A stretch of DNA of 64,000 bases. Origin: Ceratotherium simum simum (lineage: Eukaryota; Chordata; Mammalia; Perissodactyla; Rhinocerotidae). The notes beneath the pieces were generated by a model. It did not search any database. It saw nothing but the letters and a program-made list of their open reading frames with translations, and was not told where the DNA came from. Of this stretch, positions 21,301 to 33,422 are shown in pieces; the stretch's first letter is position 1; each line of letters begins with the position of its first letter. A program made the translations under genes and the position numbers. The stretch lies in assembly GCF_000283155.1 (NCBI RefSeq), contig NW_004454207.1, forward strand, positions 7,185,756 to 7,249,755. Direction: 5' to 3'.

Positions 21301-22252
21301 GACTCTCACCTTAGCTTAGTTTTCCTTTGGCACATCTTTAATTTGACATTTAAATTTTTAAAATACACTTAATACACTGTTAATACTTAATACATTTAAT
21401 TACTTACAAAGAAAATAATGATTAGCTAAAGTTTTCCACAGTTCCTTGCCAAGGAATGATTGAAAGTGAATATTGGAACCACCTCATGTATTATTTGTAG
21501 TTTGCTATATAGAGAATTTTACTTAAAGATACCTAGTTCTCACAGTTTAGGCCCAGGTAGTGTCTCAGTCTTTTTGCGCTCTTTATTTATTATGTCCTAA
21601 ATAAAATAACCTCATCAGGATTGGTAAGAACATTTGCAACTATGAGTTTAGTACTCAGAGTGAGACAATGAGGTCAACACTGCCCTTTCTAGAATGTTGC
21701 CCTTCTAGACTGCTGCCTTACCTAACAAGAGTTAGTGAGGGGAAGTAAAGAAGTGTGCTCCCTGCTACATTTGACCATTCAGTTGGCATTTGTCATAGCC
21801 TGCCTCAAACCATTGGCTAACTGTCTGTGGATGGGAGGTTTCATTCCCCACCTAGACTGAAGTATAATGACAAGGGAATAGAAATTGGACCCAGAAGACT
21901 CAATTCTGGGTAGAAGACTCAATTCTTCCATTATCATGCGATCAGGGATACATTTCTCAAACTTTCTGAGCCTCTGTAGACTCTGTCAAATAGGACTAAC
22001 ACCCACCATACTGGGACATTGGGGGGAAAATGTTAGATAAGAAGAGTACAAGTGCTTTGTAAAATGTCAAGTTCTCATCACTGGGACTTTATCCCTATTC
22101 TTTTAAACAGGAGCTAATTCTTTTCCTTCTTTTAACCCTCACTGCACATTGCATATAGGAGGTCTTAACAAATATGTGTTAACTGAGTGATATGTTTGTT
22201 TAAAATAAATAACACTAAGAGTTGTAAATGTTATTGTTTAGGGAATCAAAAC
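21301..22252. other. Intergenic sequence, no gene seen
   Basis: AT-rich in the first 300 bases, then mixed. A MIR-like tail may lie near 21,950-22,080 ('aactttctgagcctctgtag'), but it is too decayed for a firm call. Confidence 0.3.
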
Positions 22253-22263
22253 TTTACAAATTA

Positions 22264-22570
22264 GGGGCTGGCCCCATGGCTTAGTGGTTAAGTGTGCGCA
22301 CTCCGCTACTGGCGGCCCGGGGTCAGATCCTGGGCACGCACCGACGCACCGCTTCTCCGGCCATGCTGAGGCGGCGTCCCACATACAGCAATTAGAAGGA
22401 TGTGCAACTATGACACACAACTATCTACTGCAGCTCTGGGGAGAAAAAGGGGAAAAAAAGAAGGAGGATTGGCAATAGATGTTAGCTCAGGGCCAGTCTT
22501 CCTCAGCAAAAAGAGGAGGATTGGCATGGATGTTAGCTCAGGGCTGATCTTACTCACAAAAAAAAAAAAA
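22264..22570 (+). mobile_element. ERE-type SINE (perissodactyl), forward
   Basis: It starts 'ggggctggccccatggctta' with A-box-like 'tggcttagtggttaagt', and has a B-box-like 'ggtcagatcct'. The tail repeats 'gatgttagctcagggc' twice and ends in A13. The flanking 11-bp target-site duplication 'tttacaaatta' lies at 22253-22263 and 22571-22581. ERE SINEs derive from a tRNA and use L1 machinery. Their presence marks this genome as perissodactyl. Confidence 0.92.
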
Positions 22571-22581
22571 TTTACAAATTA

Positions 22582-23375
22582 AATTCTCAATGCAAACATA
22601 TGAATAAATATTTCTTGGCTTAATATACATATACAAGGTACAAGACACAAGCCACATTCAGTTTACAAAGGAGTGACCCACAAATTTCCATCCCTTGTTA
22701 ATTTGAAGATCTCTATGTAAAATTATCACCACTCATTCTTTTCCCACCAGGTAAGTTACATAAACCACATAGTGTAACTTCTCTTTGGAGCATCTACTTT
22801 CTATCCTTAATCACGTGTGTGGTTCTCCTGAGAATTGTTTCAGACATTTTCACACTTACATAAATTGTAAAGTTGAGAACAAGAAATGCTGTTCTGGTAA
22901 AAGTATGCCATAGTTGATTTTATGAATCTATATAATTAATTAGTCCATCTAGCAAACCATAATTAAGGTCCCACTATGAGCCAGGTATTCAGACAGGAAT
23001 TTGGATACGAAAACAAGACGATGGAGAGAGGACTAGCCATGATGGATAAGGCCTCTACAGACTATCTGCCCCACTGATTATAGCTGAAAACCCTGGACAG
23101 GATACAGACAAAGTATCAACTGATGGAGGACTCTGAAAAGTAAATAGTAGCAGGCAGGTTGGGGAGGGAAGTCAGAACTTGACAAGTAAGTGTGGTGGTG
23201 AATTTCCTGGGGTTCTTTTTTTTTGCAGTTTTGACCCCACAGTGGCCCAAGTTGCAGAACTATACAGTGACTCCATCTACCTCATGGGTCCTCCCTCCCA
23301 TAAGTCCTCAGTCCTCTCTACTCAGCTGAGGAGAAAGAGAGGGAGGACCATGTGTGAGAGGTTTTAATGGGCCAG
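22582..23375. other. Intergenic sequence with an unresolved repeat
   Basis: The stretch 22,990-23,170 with 'aaaccctggacaggatacag' and 'ctgatggaggactctgaaaa' resembles a known mammalian interspersed repeat that I cannot name. No gene is seen. Confidence 0.3.
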
Positions 23376-23379
23376 GTCT

Positions 23380-23505
23380 GGAAGTGGTGCACATCACTTC
23401 CGCCCTATTCTATTGGTCACGACTCAGTCACGTGGCCACCCCTAACTACAAAGGAGGCTGGGAATGTAGTCCAGTTGTGTGCCCAGGGTGAAAGTAGAAT
23501 ATAGA
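23380..23505. repeat. Partial copy of the four-copy medium-reiteration family
   Basis: It contains 'tattggtcacgactcagtca', 'cgtggccacccctaactaca' and 'aggctgggaatgtagtccag', matching the later part of the repeats at 11.2, 45.15 and 62.8 kb. Confidence 0.5.
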
Positions 23506-23559
23506 TAGTAGTCAAAGCTAAAATAGTCTGTGCCACATAAGTACTTTGGTAGACAAAGG

Positions 23560-24145
23560 AGTGTAGAAGGAGCTTTGTGAACATAGAGGAGGGACTCCTA
23601 AATCAGAATGGAGAGAGAGAGACCAGTGAAGGCTTTCTGAAGGACAGGATATGAGTTTTGCAGGATAATCAGGAGGGTGAAAAGGGGAAGCATGGGAGGT
23701 GACCACAGCATGTGCAAAGATGCAGAGGTAGGAAACATGCTAATGAATTTGGGAGATCCCAAGTGATTTCCTCTTCCTTAGGCAATAGCTACATGGAGAG
23801 AGAGCCAGGAGATAAGCCTGCGGAGGGAGGCAGGAGCCGGGATTTGAGCCAGAAAACTCTGTAGCATCACTGATGTATTTTAAGCAAAGGTGCAATAGAG
23901 TCTGATTTCTAATTTAGAAACAGCCTGGTAGTTGTGTGGAGGGTAGCTGGAGGCAGGAATAGGAGTTAGAAGACTTTTGTGATGGTCGAGACAAGAAGCA
24001 ATTTGGGCTTGAAGTAAGCAGTGGGGTGCAGTGATGGAATCAGATGAGATTTGAGATATTTATGAGTCAAAAATCTACAGGACTTAGCAACTGATTGAAT
24101 ATTGTAGATGATATTATAAAAGGAGTCAAGGAAAAGTCCTTTGTT
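23560..24145 (-). repeat. L2 LINE fragment, reverse orientation
   Basis: The stretch 'gtgaaggctttctgaagg', 'cacagcatgtgcaaagatgc', 'gtgcaatagagtctgatttc', 'gttgtgtggagggtagctgg' is the reverse complement of L2 3' sequence. Read on the lower strand it carries the same blocks as the forward copy at 57.65-58.24 kb. Confidence 0.7.
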
Positions 24146-24149
24146 GCAT

Positions 24150-24300
24150 TCATTTGTTGGCTCATCCATTCAATAAATATTTATTGAACATCTAGTATGT
24201 GCATTCCTCTAGATGCTGGAGATACAATAATGAATAAACAAGCAAAGATCCTGTTCTCATAGAGTTTACATTCTGGTGGAAAATTTTAAAACCTTAACAA
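24150..24300 (-). repeat. L2 LINE 3' terminus, reverse orientation
   Basis: 'ttcaataaatatttattgaa' followed by 'agatgctggagatacaataa' and 'tagagtttacattctggtgg' is the reversed L2 3' end. It starts the element again after the previous fragment, so this is a second L2 piece rather than a continuation. Confidence 0.75.
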
Positions 24301-24494
24301 GTAAATATAAATTTAGGGTTTGCATATTTAGCAAATAACGTGTTGTGTTTGAGATGTCTTTGTGGGACATCTGTGTGGGTATTATTTAATTGCAAGTTAT
24401 CTCTATGAGTCTGTTTGCTCAACAAGGCTTTCTTGGGAGAGAAGACTTGGTCACAGATGTGGATTTGGGAGTCATCGGCACATGGTTATTTGCA

Positions 24495-24935
24495 AGTGAC
24501 AAAAAAAACAATAAGGGAATTCATTGGCTGAGGACACCAAAAAGCCCAGTGGCTGCTTCTTCAGCTTCAGGCATGGCTGGATCCAGGGGCTTAAATGACA
24601 GTATTGGATTTCTTTCTTTCTTTTAATCACTTGGACTCTCTAGGCACGATGGCCCCTGGAAACTCCAAAGGGCCCAATTCACATCTATTCGTTCAAAGAT
24701 TCAGCAGAGATTTGTTTTTGCTTTTGTTTTTTTCGGATAGCTCCAGTGGAAAAGTCTCAGTGAAGACTGTGATTGGTCCATTGGGAGTTACATGTCCATT
24801 CCTCAACCAAGCCCTGTAACCCGGAGTTGGAGTATTCTGATTGGCCATGCCTGGGTCATGAACCCAAACCTGTGGCAATGGGTGAGACAGAATTCCATGA
24901 AAACCCACAAGTTTGTTCCTCCAGGAAAGGGAAAT
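24495..24935. repeat. Interspersed repeat, first of a pair (second at 61.9 kb)
   Basis: 'tcaggcatggctggatccag' then 'gattggtccattgggagtta', 'catgtccattcctcaaccaa' and 'tctgattggccatgcctggg' occur in the same order at 61,985-62,290. The family was not identified. The coding frames here are incidental. Confidence 0.5.
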
Positions 24936-25820
24936 TCTGGTACTAGAAGAGGGGGAAAGAGATGTTGAGCAGGCAAAGACGAGAATGTTCTCTATAGGTG
25001 GAAACTGAGGCCTTGGGTATTAGCGAGGTCACGCTGGGAGGACATATAGAATGAAAAGAACCCAGAGCTGATGTCAAAATCGTAGGGAGCACGACACTTA
25101 GGAGTTGACTAGAAAAAGATAATCCTGCAAAAGGGACAGAGAAAGTGGCCAGGACAGTAGGAGGAGATCCTGAAGCCAGTGATGTCCCAGAAACCAACCC
25201 AGTGAGTTTCAAAAAGGACTGAGCCAACAGCCACAGAGGAGCCAATGAAAACGAGGGCAGGAGGCGGTGTGACCCAATACCCTGACTACAAAAGGCCATG
25301 AGGCAAAGCTAGGCCCTTCTGAGGCTGGAAGACGGCATTAAGGAGAAGCTGGTAGAAAGTACACTGGATTACCTGGGAGGAAGATCTGGGAAGTTCACGA
25401 AATCAAATAGCTCTAAATGTCTCAGCTTCTTGAACTAAGAGCCATATTCAGAGGATCAGGAAAGCCGTAGGATAGACGCAAAGCATCTCTCTTGGCCCTC
25501 AGTTCTATGTAAAAAATTATGGGGTAGGTCACATTATTTCCATGATAAAACAAACGCAGCTGTACTATGGTGCAGGATGCAAAATCTGTGGGACTCTTAA
25601 GCTAAAATATTGCACTTTAAAGAGGTTTGTACTTGCAAGTGGACCCCTTCAGACTACTCCCAGAGTTCCCTGCACTGACCATTCCTTCCCCTCTGGTTAG
25701 AGGGTCTTTGGGTGGAAAAGAATGGGAAGCATGGCTGTTAGTTATTTGAGCATTTGCCTGTTGCTCTATGAATAAAGAGATCATATTTCAAGGATGTTTT
25801 AGGACAGACCCACTTACAAA
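24936..25820. other. Intergenic sequence, no gene seen
   Basis: The purine-rich part (24,940-25,330) gives a 118-codon reverse frame without recognised domain. It may be an old L2-like or LTR-like piece. No call is warranted. Confidence 0.3.
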
Positions 25821-25822
25821 TA

Positions 25823-26065
25823 ATAACAATGGCTATCATTTGTGAAGCACTTACTATGTAACAGGCACTGTTCTAGGGGCTTGACCTAGGCCTCACAATA
25901 ACCCCATGAGATGGAGTACTATTAGGATCACTCCTGTTTTAAAGATGAGGAAGTTGATGCACGGAGAGGTTAAATAACTTATTCAAGGTCGCACAGCTCT
26001 GGGTTTAAACCCAGAGAGTCTGGCTTTTGAGCTAGTGTTCCTAACCACTGCACTACTGCCCCTTT
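25823..26065 (-). repeat. MIR SINE, reverse orientation, near full length
   Basis: 'gtgaagcacttactatgtaa', 'caggcactgttctaggggct', 'ggtcgcacagctctgggttt' and 'cctaaccactgcactactgc' cover the whole reverse MIR, including the tRNA-like head. Confidence 0.9.
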
Positions 26066-26559
26066 GTTCAGTCCCATGGTTTCCATATGGGCCAGTGCAC
26101 TTGTCAGACCGTAGGTTCTGATACTGGTTCAGAAAAGGTTAGTCCTTGTACAATGGTCTGTGGATTTCTAAAAGAGGCAGTGTTGGGGCAGCAGCATCTG
26201 GCAGCTGTGTCCCATCCCTGCCCCATCCAGCCCAGCAACTGGTGACACGATGGACACGCCACAGAGGCACAGAAGCCTACTCCCTAGGCAGCTTTGTGCT
26301 GTAACCTTGGAACCATGGGAATTTGTTAGTCCACTGGGTGACGTTCATCTGAACCCTACAATTACCTTTTTGTTTGGACTTGCACTTTTAATTTTTATTG
26401 GTTTTGGTGCATTCCCCAAATGAAAGAAAAATTTCAGTGGGGCTTTATACAATAGCTGGTTTCTTAAAAACATTTCAGTTTAAGCTTTTCATAACTTAAG
26501 GATGAAGAGAAACAAACCTGCATTTGCACAGTACTAATCTGTTTTCTTTGAATGTAGAA

Positions 26560-27115
26560 GCATAAATTACTTTAACTTTCTTTCTGAACATACACAAAGG
26601 TATAGCTCAAGCAGTATATGGACCCTCACGGCCCCATCATCCAGCAACAGCCATTTACCTATGGCCAATCTCGCCCGTTTCCTAAGTAAAAGCCAGACGT
26701 CACATGATTTCATCCATAAATATTTCAGGACATATCCCTAAAAGATAAGAATTATTTTTTAAAACATAGCCACAATACCATGATCATAATTCCTTAATAT
26801 CAGCAAATAGCCAGTCCATGTTCATATTTCCACAAATTATTTTAAAAATGCTGCTTGTTTTACAGTTCCACACCCCTGAATTATTATTAACTTGATTGCT
26901 GTTGTTACTGTTGATAAGATTTTTAAATTTTTTCATTTCGAAAGATTTCAAACCCACAACTGTAGAGAGAATGGTATGGTGAATCCCTTGCACCCACCAC
27001 TCAGCTTCGACAATGACCTATATGTGGCCAATCTTGGTTCATCTACTTTCCCATTTTGATCCTCCCCTTTCGCTGGCTGTTTATAAAGCAATCCCCAGAC
27101 AACATTTCCTGTCAT
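26560..27115. repeat. Old L1 (L1M-type) fragment
   Basis: 'cacaataccatgatcataat', 'tccttaatatcagcaaatag' and 'ccagtccatgttcatatttc' match the block also found at 43.19-43.38 kb. The right part includes 'cccaccactcagcttcgaca'. It is non-coding. Confidence 0.6.
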
Positions 27116-27980
27116 TGGGCATGCATTCTTAGCTTGGCTGGAGGCAAGAAAACGTAGAGGTGTTCTGTGGTGGTCATTTATAGATTTATTTCATTTCTAA
27201 ATCCCTGGAAACGGATTAGATTAAATGCAACATTTTTAGTGGATCAGATAAACTGCCACTTGGCATTTTGCTGTTCCTTTTTTTTGAGCAATGTTTAAAA
27301 TAAAACCAAATTCTAAACAAATGGCACTAATAGTCTATGACATAAATACCAAACAGAATATTTGTGTCACACACGCTCTGTCAGCTGTGCCCAGATCTTT
27401 AAATTACACGTTTTCCCAAGACTAATTGAATAAAAGCTGAAATGAAAAATTTTAAGCCTAATTATAATTCTGAAAAAAAAGAAAAAATGTGAAGAGATAC
27501 CATCAGCTGGTTTAGATTTGAAATGGGGCCTGAATGATGACACTCCATTGGCAAAGCCCGTGGGTTCCTCTCATGCTCCTTCTAGGTTTTAAAATCCACT
27601 GTTTTCCAAACAGCTCTTGGGGGACCTTCGAGAATGGTGTATCTCCTTGCCTGGAATGCAGAAGTAGTTTAGGCTTTGGGGTCTCATAAGGTAATGACAA
27701 GGGTCATGATTTGTTGAGATTTACCGAGACGACCTTGTTTTGTCTTATGGAGACTTAACATGAAATCCACAGTAACACCCACGATAACTGTGAAATCATA
27801 GTGTATCACCATATTGCTTGTTCTGCAGTTGCCACCACAAGTAAATGACAAAAGACAGCCATACTGGCTTGTACACCACTAAAAACCCAGGGGATAATGA
27901 AAACTTGTCATGGGTTAGGTCAAGAAAATAGCAAGAGAAGAGCTTTCAAGCATTTTCAGCACCAATAGCAGAAAATCTGG
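27116..27980. other. Intergenic sequence, no gene seen
   Basis: Mostly AT-rich and low in recognisable repeats. No gene, splice pair or RNA was supported. Confidence 0.3.
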
Positions 27981-27984
27981 GCAA

Positions 27985-28290
27985 ATAAAAAGTGATTGGT
28001 TAGGATTGTAAATTGGTTCAATACTTTTGCACAAGTCTGGCAGTACCTACTAAGGCTAAACATGCATAGACCCTATGATCCAGCAATTCCACTTTATGGC
28101 GCTAGAGGTCAGAATAGTGCTTACCCTGGGGTACTGGCTGAGGGGGGCGTGAGTGAGCCTTCCGGGGCTCTGAAAATGTTCTATATCTTGATCTGATGGA
28201 GGTCACACGGGTGTAGACATAGGCAAACATTCGTTGAACTGTACACTCCATAATTGTGCACTATCCTGTAAGCTATACCTCAAAAAAGAA
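27985..28290 (+). repeat. Old L1 3' end with internal deletion
   Basis: 'gcacaagtctggcagtacct' and 'tatgatccagcaattccact' come from the end of the reverse-transcriptase ORF. They are followed at once by 3' UTR blocks 'aatgttctatatcttgatct' and 'tgaactgtacactccataat'. The intervening ORF2 tail is missing. The A-rich end is near 28,285. Confidence 0.75.
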
Positions 28291-28321
28291 AAGAATTCAC
28301 AAAAATTCCAAATAAAGAGGC

Positions 28322-28425
28322 TTTTGCAAGGTGCTGGCAATTTAAGAGGACCTCAGTCTCTGAATTAAGACAAACTGCTGTGTTCACTAGGAATTCATTA
28401 TCACTTCCCAGGTAGAGAAACCTCT
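28322..28425 (+). repeat. Left arm of an imperfect inverted repeat
   Basis: Its reverse complement matches 29,038-29,131 over about 95 bases with small gaps. The best block is 28,333-28,353, complementary to 'ggtcctcttaaattgccag'. The unit's family is unknown. Confidence 0.75.
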
Positions 28426-28429
28426 ACTG

Positions 28430-29030
28430 AAAGGTGGAGGTTGGGGTGTAGTCTCTACTTTCCCCCAAGACAATGGGTCTTACTCATCCCTTTCTCCAAG
28501 AATCTGGGTCTCACTGAGATAAAGACCCACCTTTCCTAGAAGGGCATTGCTATATTTACTGGCGCTGATATAGACTTTACCTCTGGCACTGTTTGACTGC
28601 TCAAATGGCCTTTCTTTGATGAATTGATTCCAATGATTGATGCTTGGGTTGCTTTTGAATTATCCTTTCTTGGCAAAGCCAAAATTGTCGTATCATATCC
28701 CAAATTACTTTTAAAAATTAAATTAAGTTAAATGCCAGGCTCTGTTGGTATTGCTTAATATTTGCTCATAATTACGTTGTAGCCCCTGCCATTTAACATT
28801 GTGTTTGAGCATCCTTTAATTATTCATTTAGTGTTCAGTTTTTCAGGTGCAACCATTTGGTAGTAAATCATTGAAAAACCACCATAGCTAAGTTTCTATG
28901 TTGATACGCTACCAGCAGAACACCATAACTCTCCCAGTGCTTATGCCTGGTAAGCATTACTCGCACCAAATTCCTCTCTGTTCACAGATAGGAGAGAAAT
29001 TTTATTTTGTAAAGGGAGGCAGACCTATAC
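28430..29030. other. Low-repeat sequence between inverted arms, possible conserved non-coding DNA
   Basis: No transposon hallmark was seen. The part at 28,780-28,880 is AT-rich with homeodomain-like 'taattattca' words, as in many conserved enhancers. Conservation cannot be tested here. Confidence 0.3.
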
Positions 29031-29037
29031 CTCAGGT

Positions 29038-29131
29038 CCTCTACCTGAGAAACTATAATGAGCTCCTAGTGGGCACAGCGTCATCTTCATCAGGAGACAG
29101 GTCCTCTTAAATTGCCAGGCCCTTGCAAAGG
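29038..29131 (-). repeat. Right arm of the imperfect inverted repeat
   Basis: It runs 'cctctacctgagaaactata', 'atgagctcctagtgggcaca' and 'aggtcctcttaaattgccag', pairing with the left arm at 28,322-28,425. About 610 bases separate the arms. Confidence 0.75.
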
Positions 29132-30595
29132 GAGGCAAACCTGATATAGCAGCATCAGCTTGTCAGCAGATGTGGTTTCCAGTTTATGATGAGAAAATGG
29201 GAGGGAAAAAAAAAAAAAAACCTGAAGTTTGAAGAGCACAAAGAAGCATAGAATCAAAATATGGATAAATCCAAGTGCATTTTCTAGGTTCAAGTGGTTT
29301 TATGTCTGTTTATACGTAGGCTTAGGAAATGTGATAGTATTAATGCAAGAATATGGCTATGATTTAGAAGGAATTGATGCTAAATTGGCAAACAAAATGA
29401 TGTTCCATGTACCAAGACTGAACACTATTTTATTACTCATGACTTGGTATCAGGACCTTATGGCATCTTCTAAATACGAAAAAACCTGTGAGGATATAAT
29501 TAATTAAAGCTGTAGAAGTTTTCTAGAGACAAAAAAAAATTGCTCTATATTTCAAGGTATTACTGGATATTTTTATGTGATTTTAATTCAAGGGTCAAAT
29601 TTTTATGGTTGAACAAACAGTCGAGAAAGATTCCATCAGCTGCTTTTGAATGATTATAATAGGGGAAACATAGTGTACCTTTGCTGTTTAAAAGATTTTT
29701 TAAAAGTTCGGAACATGTGTTCCACTTCATGGTATCAAACACAGAGCAAAATGGCTCTAATTGGGAACATACTTAGGCAAACGACTGGATTAAAATGACA
29801 GAGTTAGAAATGTCTGAAATGTCTATTTCAGGCACTAATTTCTGGAGTGTGCACATAATGATTAAATTATCCCACAGAGATGAAGAGTACATCAGCGTGT
29901 ACCCTGGAGAAGAAATACCATAGCAATAAAGAATGAGCCCATCAATTCTTTGGTGGGTGGCAATCACCATGAGGAAGGCCTCCACTGATTGCTTCTCCTT
30001 CGCCATCACGTGGTCACTTAGCTAGCCCTTTTCTCCAGAATCCATTACTCTCTTCCATAGTATCCACCAGACTAAATAAAATGCTATCTGCAGCTCCATT
30101 CCTTACCTAATTTCTCTTTTTGGTCATGATTAGACCCCTTTTAAAGGAGTCCCAATAGACGGACCAGGCTTATATTGGTATAATGGAAAACACCAACTAA
30201 CCTCTGACTTGTGACTTAACCTCTGACCCAGTGGACGCCAGCACTGATATCTTCTCAGCCTCAAGTTGCTTTTGGAATAAGCTGGTGAATCATAACAATC
30301 GAGATGTGCAAAAAGACACAGGTGTGCACACATCTAGTCTCCATGCACACGCACGCATACATATCTTTTTTGCTGCTCTTTCTTAGATGCTGATGCCTGG
30401 GCCCAACAAGTAAGATAAGGACACCCCTCTCTCCCTTGTTTCAACCTATCTGGATGTGTGTGTGTGGCTGGAGAATACTTTAAGGTGAGAGGAAATGGTC
30501 TGAGTGGCAGCAGGTTTAGGGTGTGGGTGCTACAATAAAGGGATAGTCGCTGCTGGCGAGGCCCCTGCCCACATCCCCTGTGCATTAACCTTTCC
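29132..30595. other. Intergenic sequence, no gene seen
   Basis: An A15 run lies at 29,205-29,220. The 92-codon frame at 29,229-29,507 has no recognised domain. The remainder appears mostly unique. Confidence 0.35.
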
Positions 30596-30599
30596 ACTA

Positions 30600-30990
30600 T
30601 ATGTTGACGGTGTCCTACTTCAAGCAGTGTCTGCGACTCTCTGCCTGAGATTTTCTCTCGGCCTGAGAACTGAGTAACCTAGAGGGGCCATGGACTAAGC
30701 ACCCCACGAGAGCAGCCTTCTCTCGATGTCGGATGAACTGAGAGGTAAGTACGGCAGCTTTCTCACCCCTTGGTTGGGCATAACTCCAAGGCATGCCCTA
30801 CCCCACCTTCCAGAGTCCCCCAGTGGGAGTGAGCCCCAGTCGCCCACAGAGGCAACATGCTCCATAATGGACTCTTTCCTGCCGTGCTTCCCTGCTCCCC
30901 TATCAGGGCTTCGGATCACCTCCCAAATAAGCTTCTTGCCTTTAAATCCTCATTTCAGGGTCTGTGTCTGTGTGACCCAACCTGGGCCAG
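30600..30990 (+). repeat. LTR-like element, same family as 2.36 and 56.67 kb
   Basis: 'cttcggatcacctcccaaat' with 'aataa' and then 'tttaaatcctcatttcaggg' lead to 'gacccaacctgggccaga'. This is the LTR 3' end also seen near 2.7 and 57.0 kb. The 115-codon frame within it is not a gene. Confidence 0.5.
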
Positions 30991-31017
30991 ATGGGTTTGG
31001 ACTCAAGGAATCATGGC

Positions 31018-31245
31018 ATTTGGAACTCAAAGAGGTAAATTTGAGCCTTGCCTTTGCAATTTGCTCTCTGTGACCATAGGTGGGTTACTTTATCTCTCCA
31101 AGCCTCAGTTTCTTCAACTATAAAACAGGGATAGTAGTACACCTTTGCTACCTAAAAGTGGTATTGGGAGGCACAAATGAGATAATGTATGTGAAAGCAT
31201 TAAAAACTGTAAAGAGCCACACAAATGCTCATTATAGTTCATGAG
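31018..31245 (+). repeat. MIR SINE
   Basis: Forward MIR with 'tctccaagcctcagtttctt', 'ggcacaaatgagataatgta' and a decayed tail. Confidence 0.8.
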
Positions 31246-31256
31246 GATTGCTCATT

Positions 31257-31705
31257 TTACCCCTATAGGCAGGACTTCTTTTAAACACTTTATTTGAAAT
31301 AATTATAGACTCATAGGAAGTTGAAACGATAGTACATAGAGTCCCATGTACCCTTCACCCAGCTTCCCCCAATGGTGACATCTAATATGACGGTAGTAGG
31401 ATATCAAAACCAGGAAGTTGGTATCGGTACAGTACTGTTAACTAGACTACTGACCTCACTCAGTTTTATGCTTTTTAAGTACTTGCCAATCTGCCATTCT
31501 ATTTCTCCTCAGTCCTCTGGCCTCCACTCTCCCCATCTCTAGTGATCTTTGAGGAGTCTAAACTAGCCACTTGGATCACTAATTCTTAGTGTCTGCCACT
31601 TACAATAAGTTCTGACTTATCACCTTCAACCACTGTCCTAACCACACTTCAAAACTGTGGGATAAAATTATGTTCCTTCTAATCTAAGTCCCTCTGTCAC
31701 TGCCT
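31257..31705. repeat. Old L1-derived segment
   Basis: 'tagactcataggaagttgaa', 'gtacccttcacccagcttcc' and 'cccaatggtgacatctaata' are blocks often found in old L1 internal sequence. The limits are approximate. Confidence 0.45.
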
Positions 31706-32435
31706 CTTGAACAACAACAGGTAGGCTTTGCAGACAGAATTCCAAGATCTTGGATCCTGCTAAGCAACTTCCTAAAATGGTGAATGCAGCAGTTACCAAA
31801 AGAGCTGTTTCCAATGATGAATTGGATAACAATATTTTCATTAGAAGGTTAATACATTTTCTTTAGTTGCTTTTAGAAGTTTTGGATAAATGCCTCCTTG
31901 TTTAGCTGATTCATATCCTTCTTAATTTTTCAAGTTGTCCTGTCACCCTTGCCTTAGTACTCCTGAGACTTCACCTTTAGTGCCCGGAGAAAAAGTGGGG
32001 GGAACCTTTTTTCCATCAACCCTCCAATGAAGAGAAGGGTCATGGGGTCATGCGCAGTAGCGCCTCAGTAATCTCCTATTCTCTGTTTGAATGCAGCCAT
32101 TATTCCTCCTTGAGCAGATAATTTATCTCCTCCCTGACTGCCTTCTTGGTTAAAGGTTAACAAAAATGACATCCCCTTCAAGTTCAAACCCTTGGAATGC
32201 ACAGACCCCTGCTGCCAACAAAGTTTTTCAAACCAAGGAAACAGAAAATGTTCCAGGGCCAAGTCTCAGAAACTATTTCCATTTCTCTTTCTTCTTGATG
32301 CCTATGGGTCTTGCTGACCATCCTTATCTTCTGAAAACAGTTTAGGACATAACGTTTTCAAGGACCCAAGCGTGTTTCTCTTGTAGTAATACAGGATCTA
32401 TTTTGCAAGTGATGGAGATATGCCTCTCAGAGCCT
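31706..32435. other. Intergenic sequence, no gene seen
   Basis: No repeat or gene was recognised with confidence. A reverse 65-codon frame at 32,065-32,262 has no domain. Confidence 0.3.
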
Positions 32436-32439
32436 TCCA

Positions 32440-33422
32440 ACCTTCCATCCTTTCCTCATAAGTTGTCTCTTGGGGCTTTCGCTCTCTTTCCCGGTTTCAA
32501 GACATTAGCTCTACAGATATTATCCCCAAACTACATCTCATTCCCAACCTCTCTCAAGGAATCTGATCCCATATTCCACTTGCCTGCAAGTAGCACCTCC
32601 ATTGGTAGGACCACCATTCTCATAGTTGCCTGGACTCAAACTCTCAGGCTTCTTTCACTCCTTATTAAAAAGGTCCTGGAACTGCCTGGTCCCAATCTGT
32701 CATTCCCACCCTACACAGCCACCACCCGCCAAAGCACTGCAAAATCTCATGTGTCCAAGAAATGGGTCTTAGTGGTCTTCTAACTTTGGACAAACCCGAT
32801 AATGCTTTAGAAAAATATCACAGGCCAATGCAAAGAAACAACAGCCTGGCTCTGCTGATCCCAACCCACAAATCAAACACTCCAACCCTCCATGCCCATT
32901 CCCAGATCACTGGTTTGTGCTCCAGCTATTCTTCTTGGCCAAAACTACCCTCCTGACTCCTTTCCACCTGTGAAATTCCAACTAAGCTTAAAGGATCTGG
33001 ACACTCTTAGCCTTGTTTGTACCATTTGTTGGCACTAATAGGATACCACTTGGTGGTGTTTGGTAATTTTCTATATCCCTTATCTTCCTCAACTACATCG
33101 CAAGCTCCTTGGGGGCAGAGCTAATGTCTTGTACTTTTCTGCAACCCTCTTAGCATCTAGGAGTCTGCCTCATGCAGAGAAGTGGCACCATATATTTCTC
33201 ATGGTAGGTTGATATCCATATGTCCACTGGTCTCAACAAAATAAAATGAAAGGCAACAAAACCAATTCTTATTGAGCAGCTATGATGTGCCACAGCCTTC
33301 TCTAACCACCTAATCTAATGTAAGTGCCCCACTCCCCCAACTATCATGTTACCCACTTTTGTTGTCTTCATAGAACCTATTGCTACCTGAAATTAGCATG
33401 TTCAGTTACCTATTTATATAAC
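32440..33422 (+). repeat. L2 LINE, forward, left part of a split copy
   Basis: C/T-rich L2 internal sequence runs into 3' blocks such as 'aactacatcgcaagctcctt', 'gggggcagagctaatgtctt' and, after a jump near 33,330, 'acctattgctacctgaaatt'. It stops at 'acctatttatataa' and resumes at about 33,863. It may comprise two L2 pieces. It is non-coding. Confidence 0.65.

Noticed and set aside
22264..22330. Functional tRNA gene suggested by A- and B-box-like words
   Set aside because: The sequence is the head of an ERE SINE with target duplications and a poly(A) tail, and no complete cloverleaf is kept.
29229..29507. 92-codon open frame next to a poly(A) run, considered as a retrocopy
   Set aside because: The A15 run lies upstream, not downstream, of the frame, and the translation matches nothing I recognise.
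30720..30760. Donor-like 'gaggtaagta' as evidence of an exon
   Set aside because: It lies inside an LTR-like element with no matching acceptor and open frame. Isolated donor-like words are frequent.
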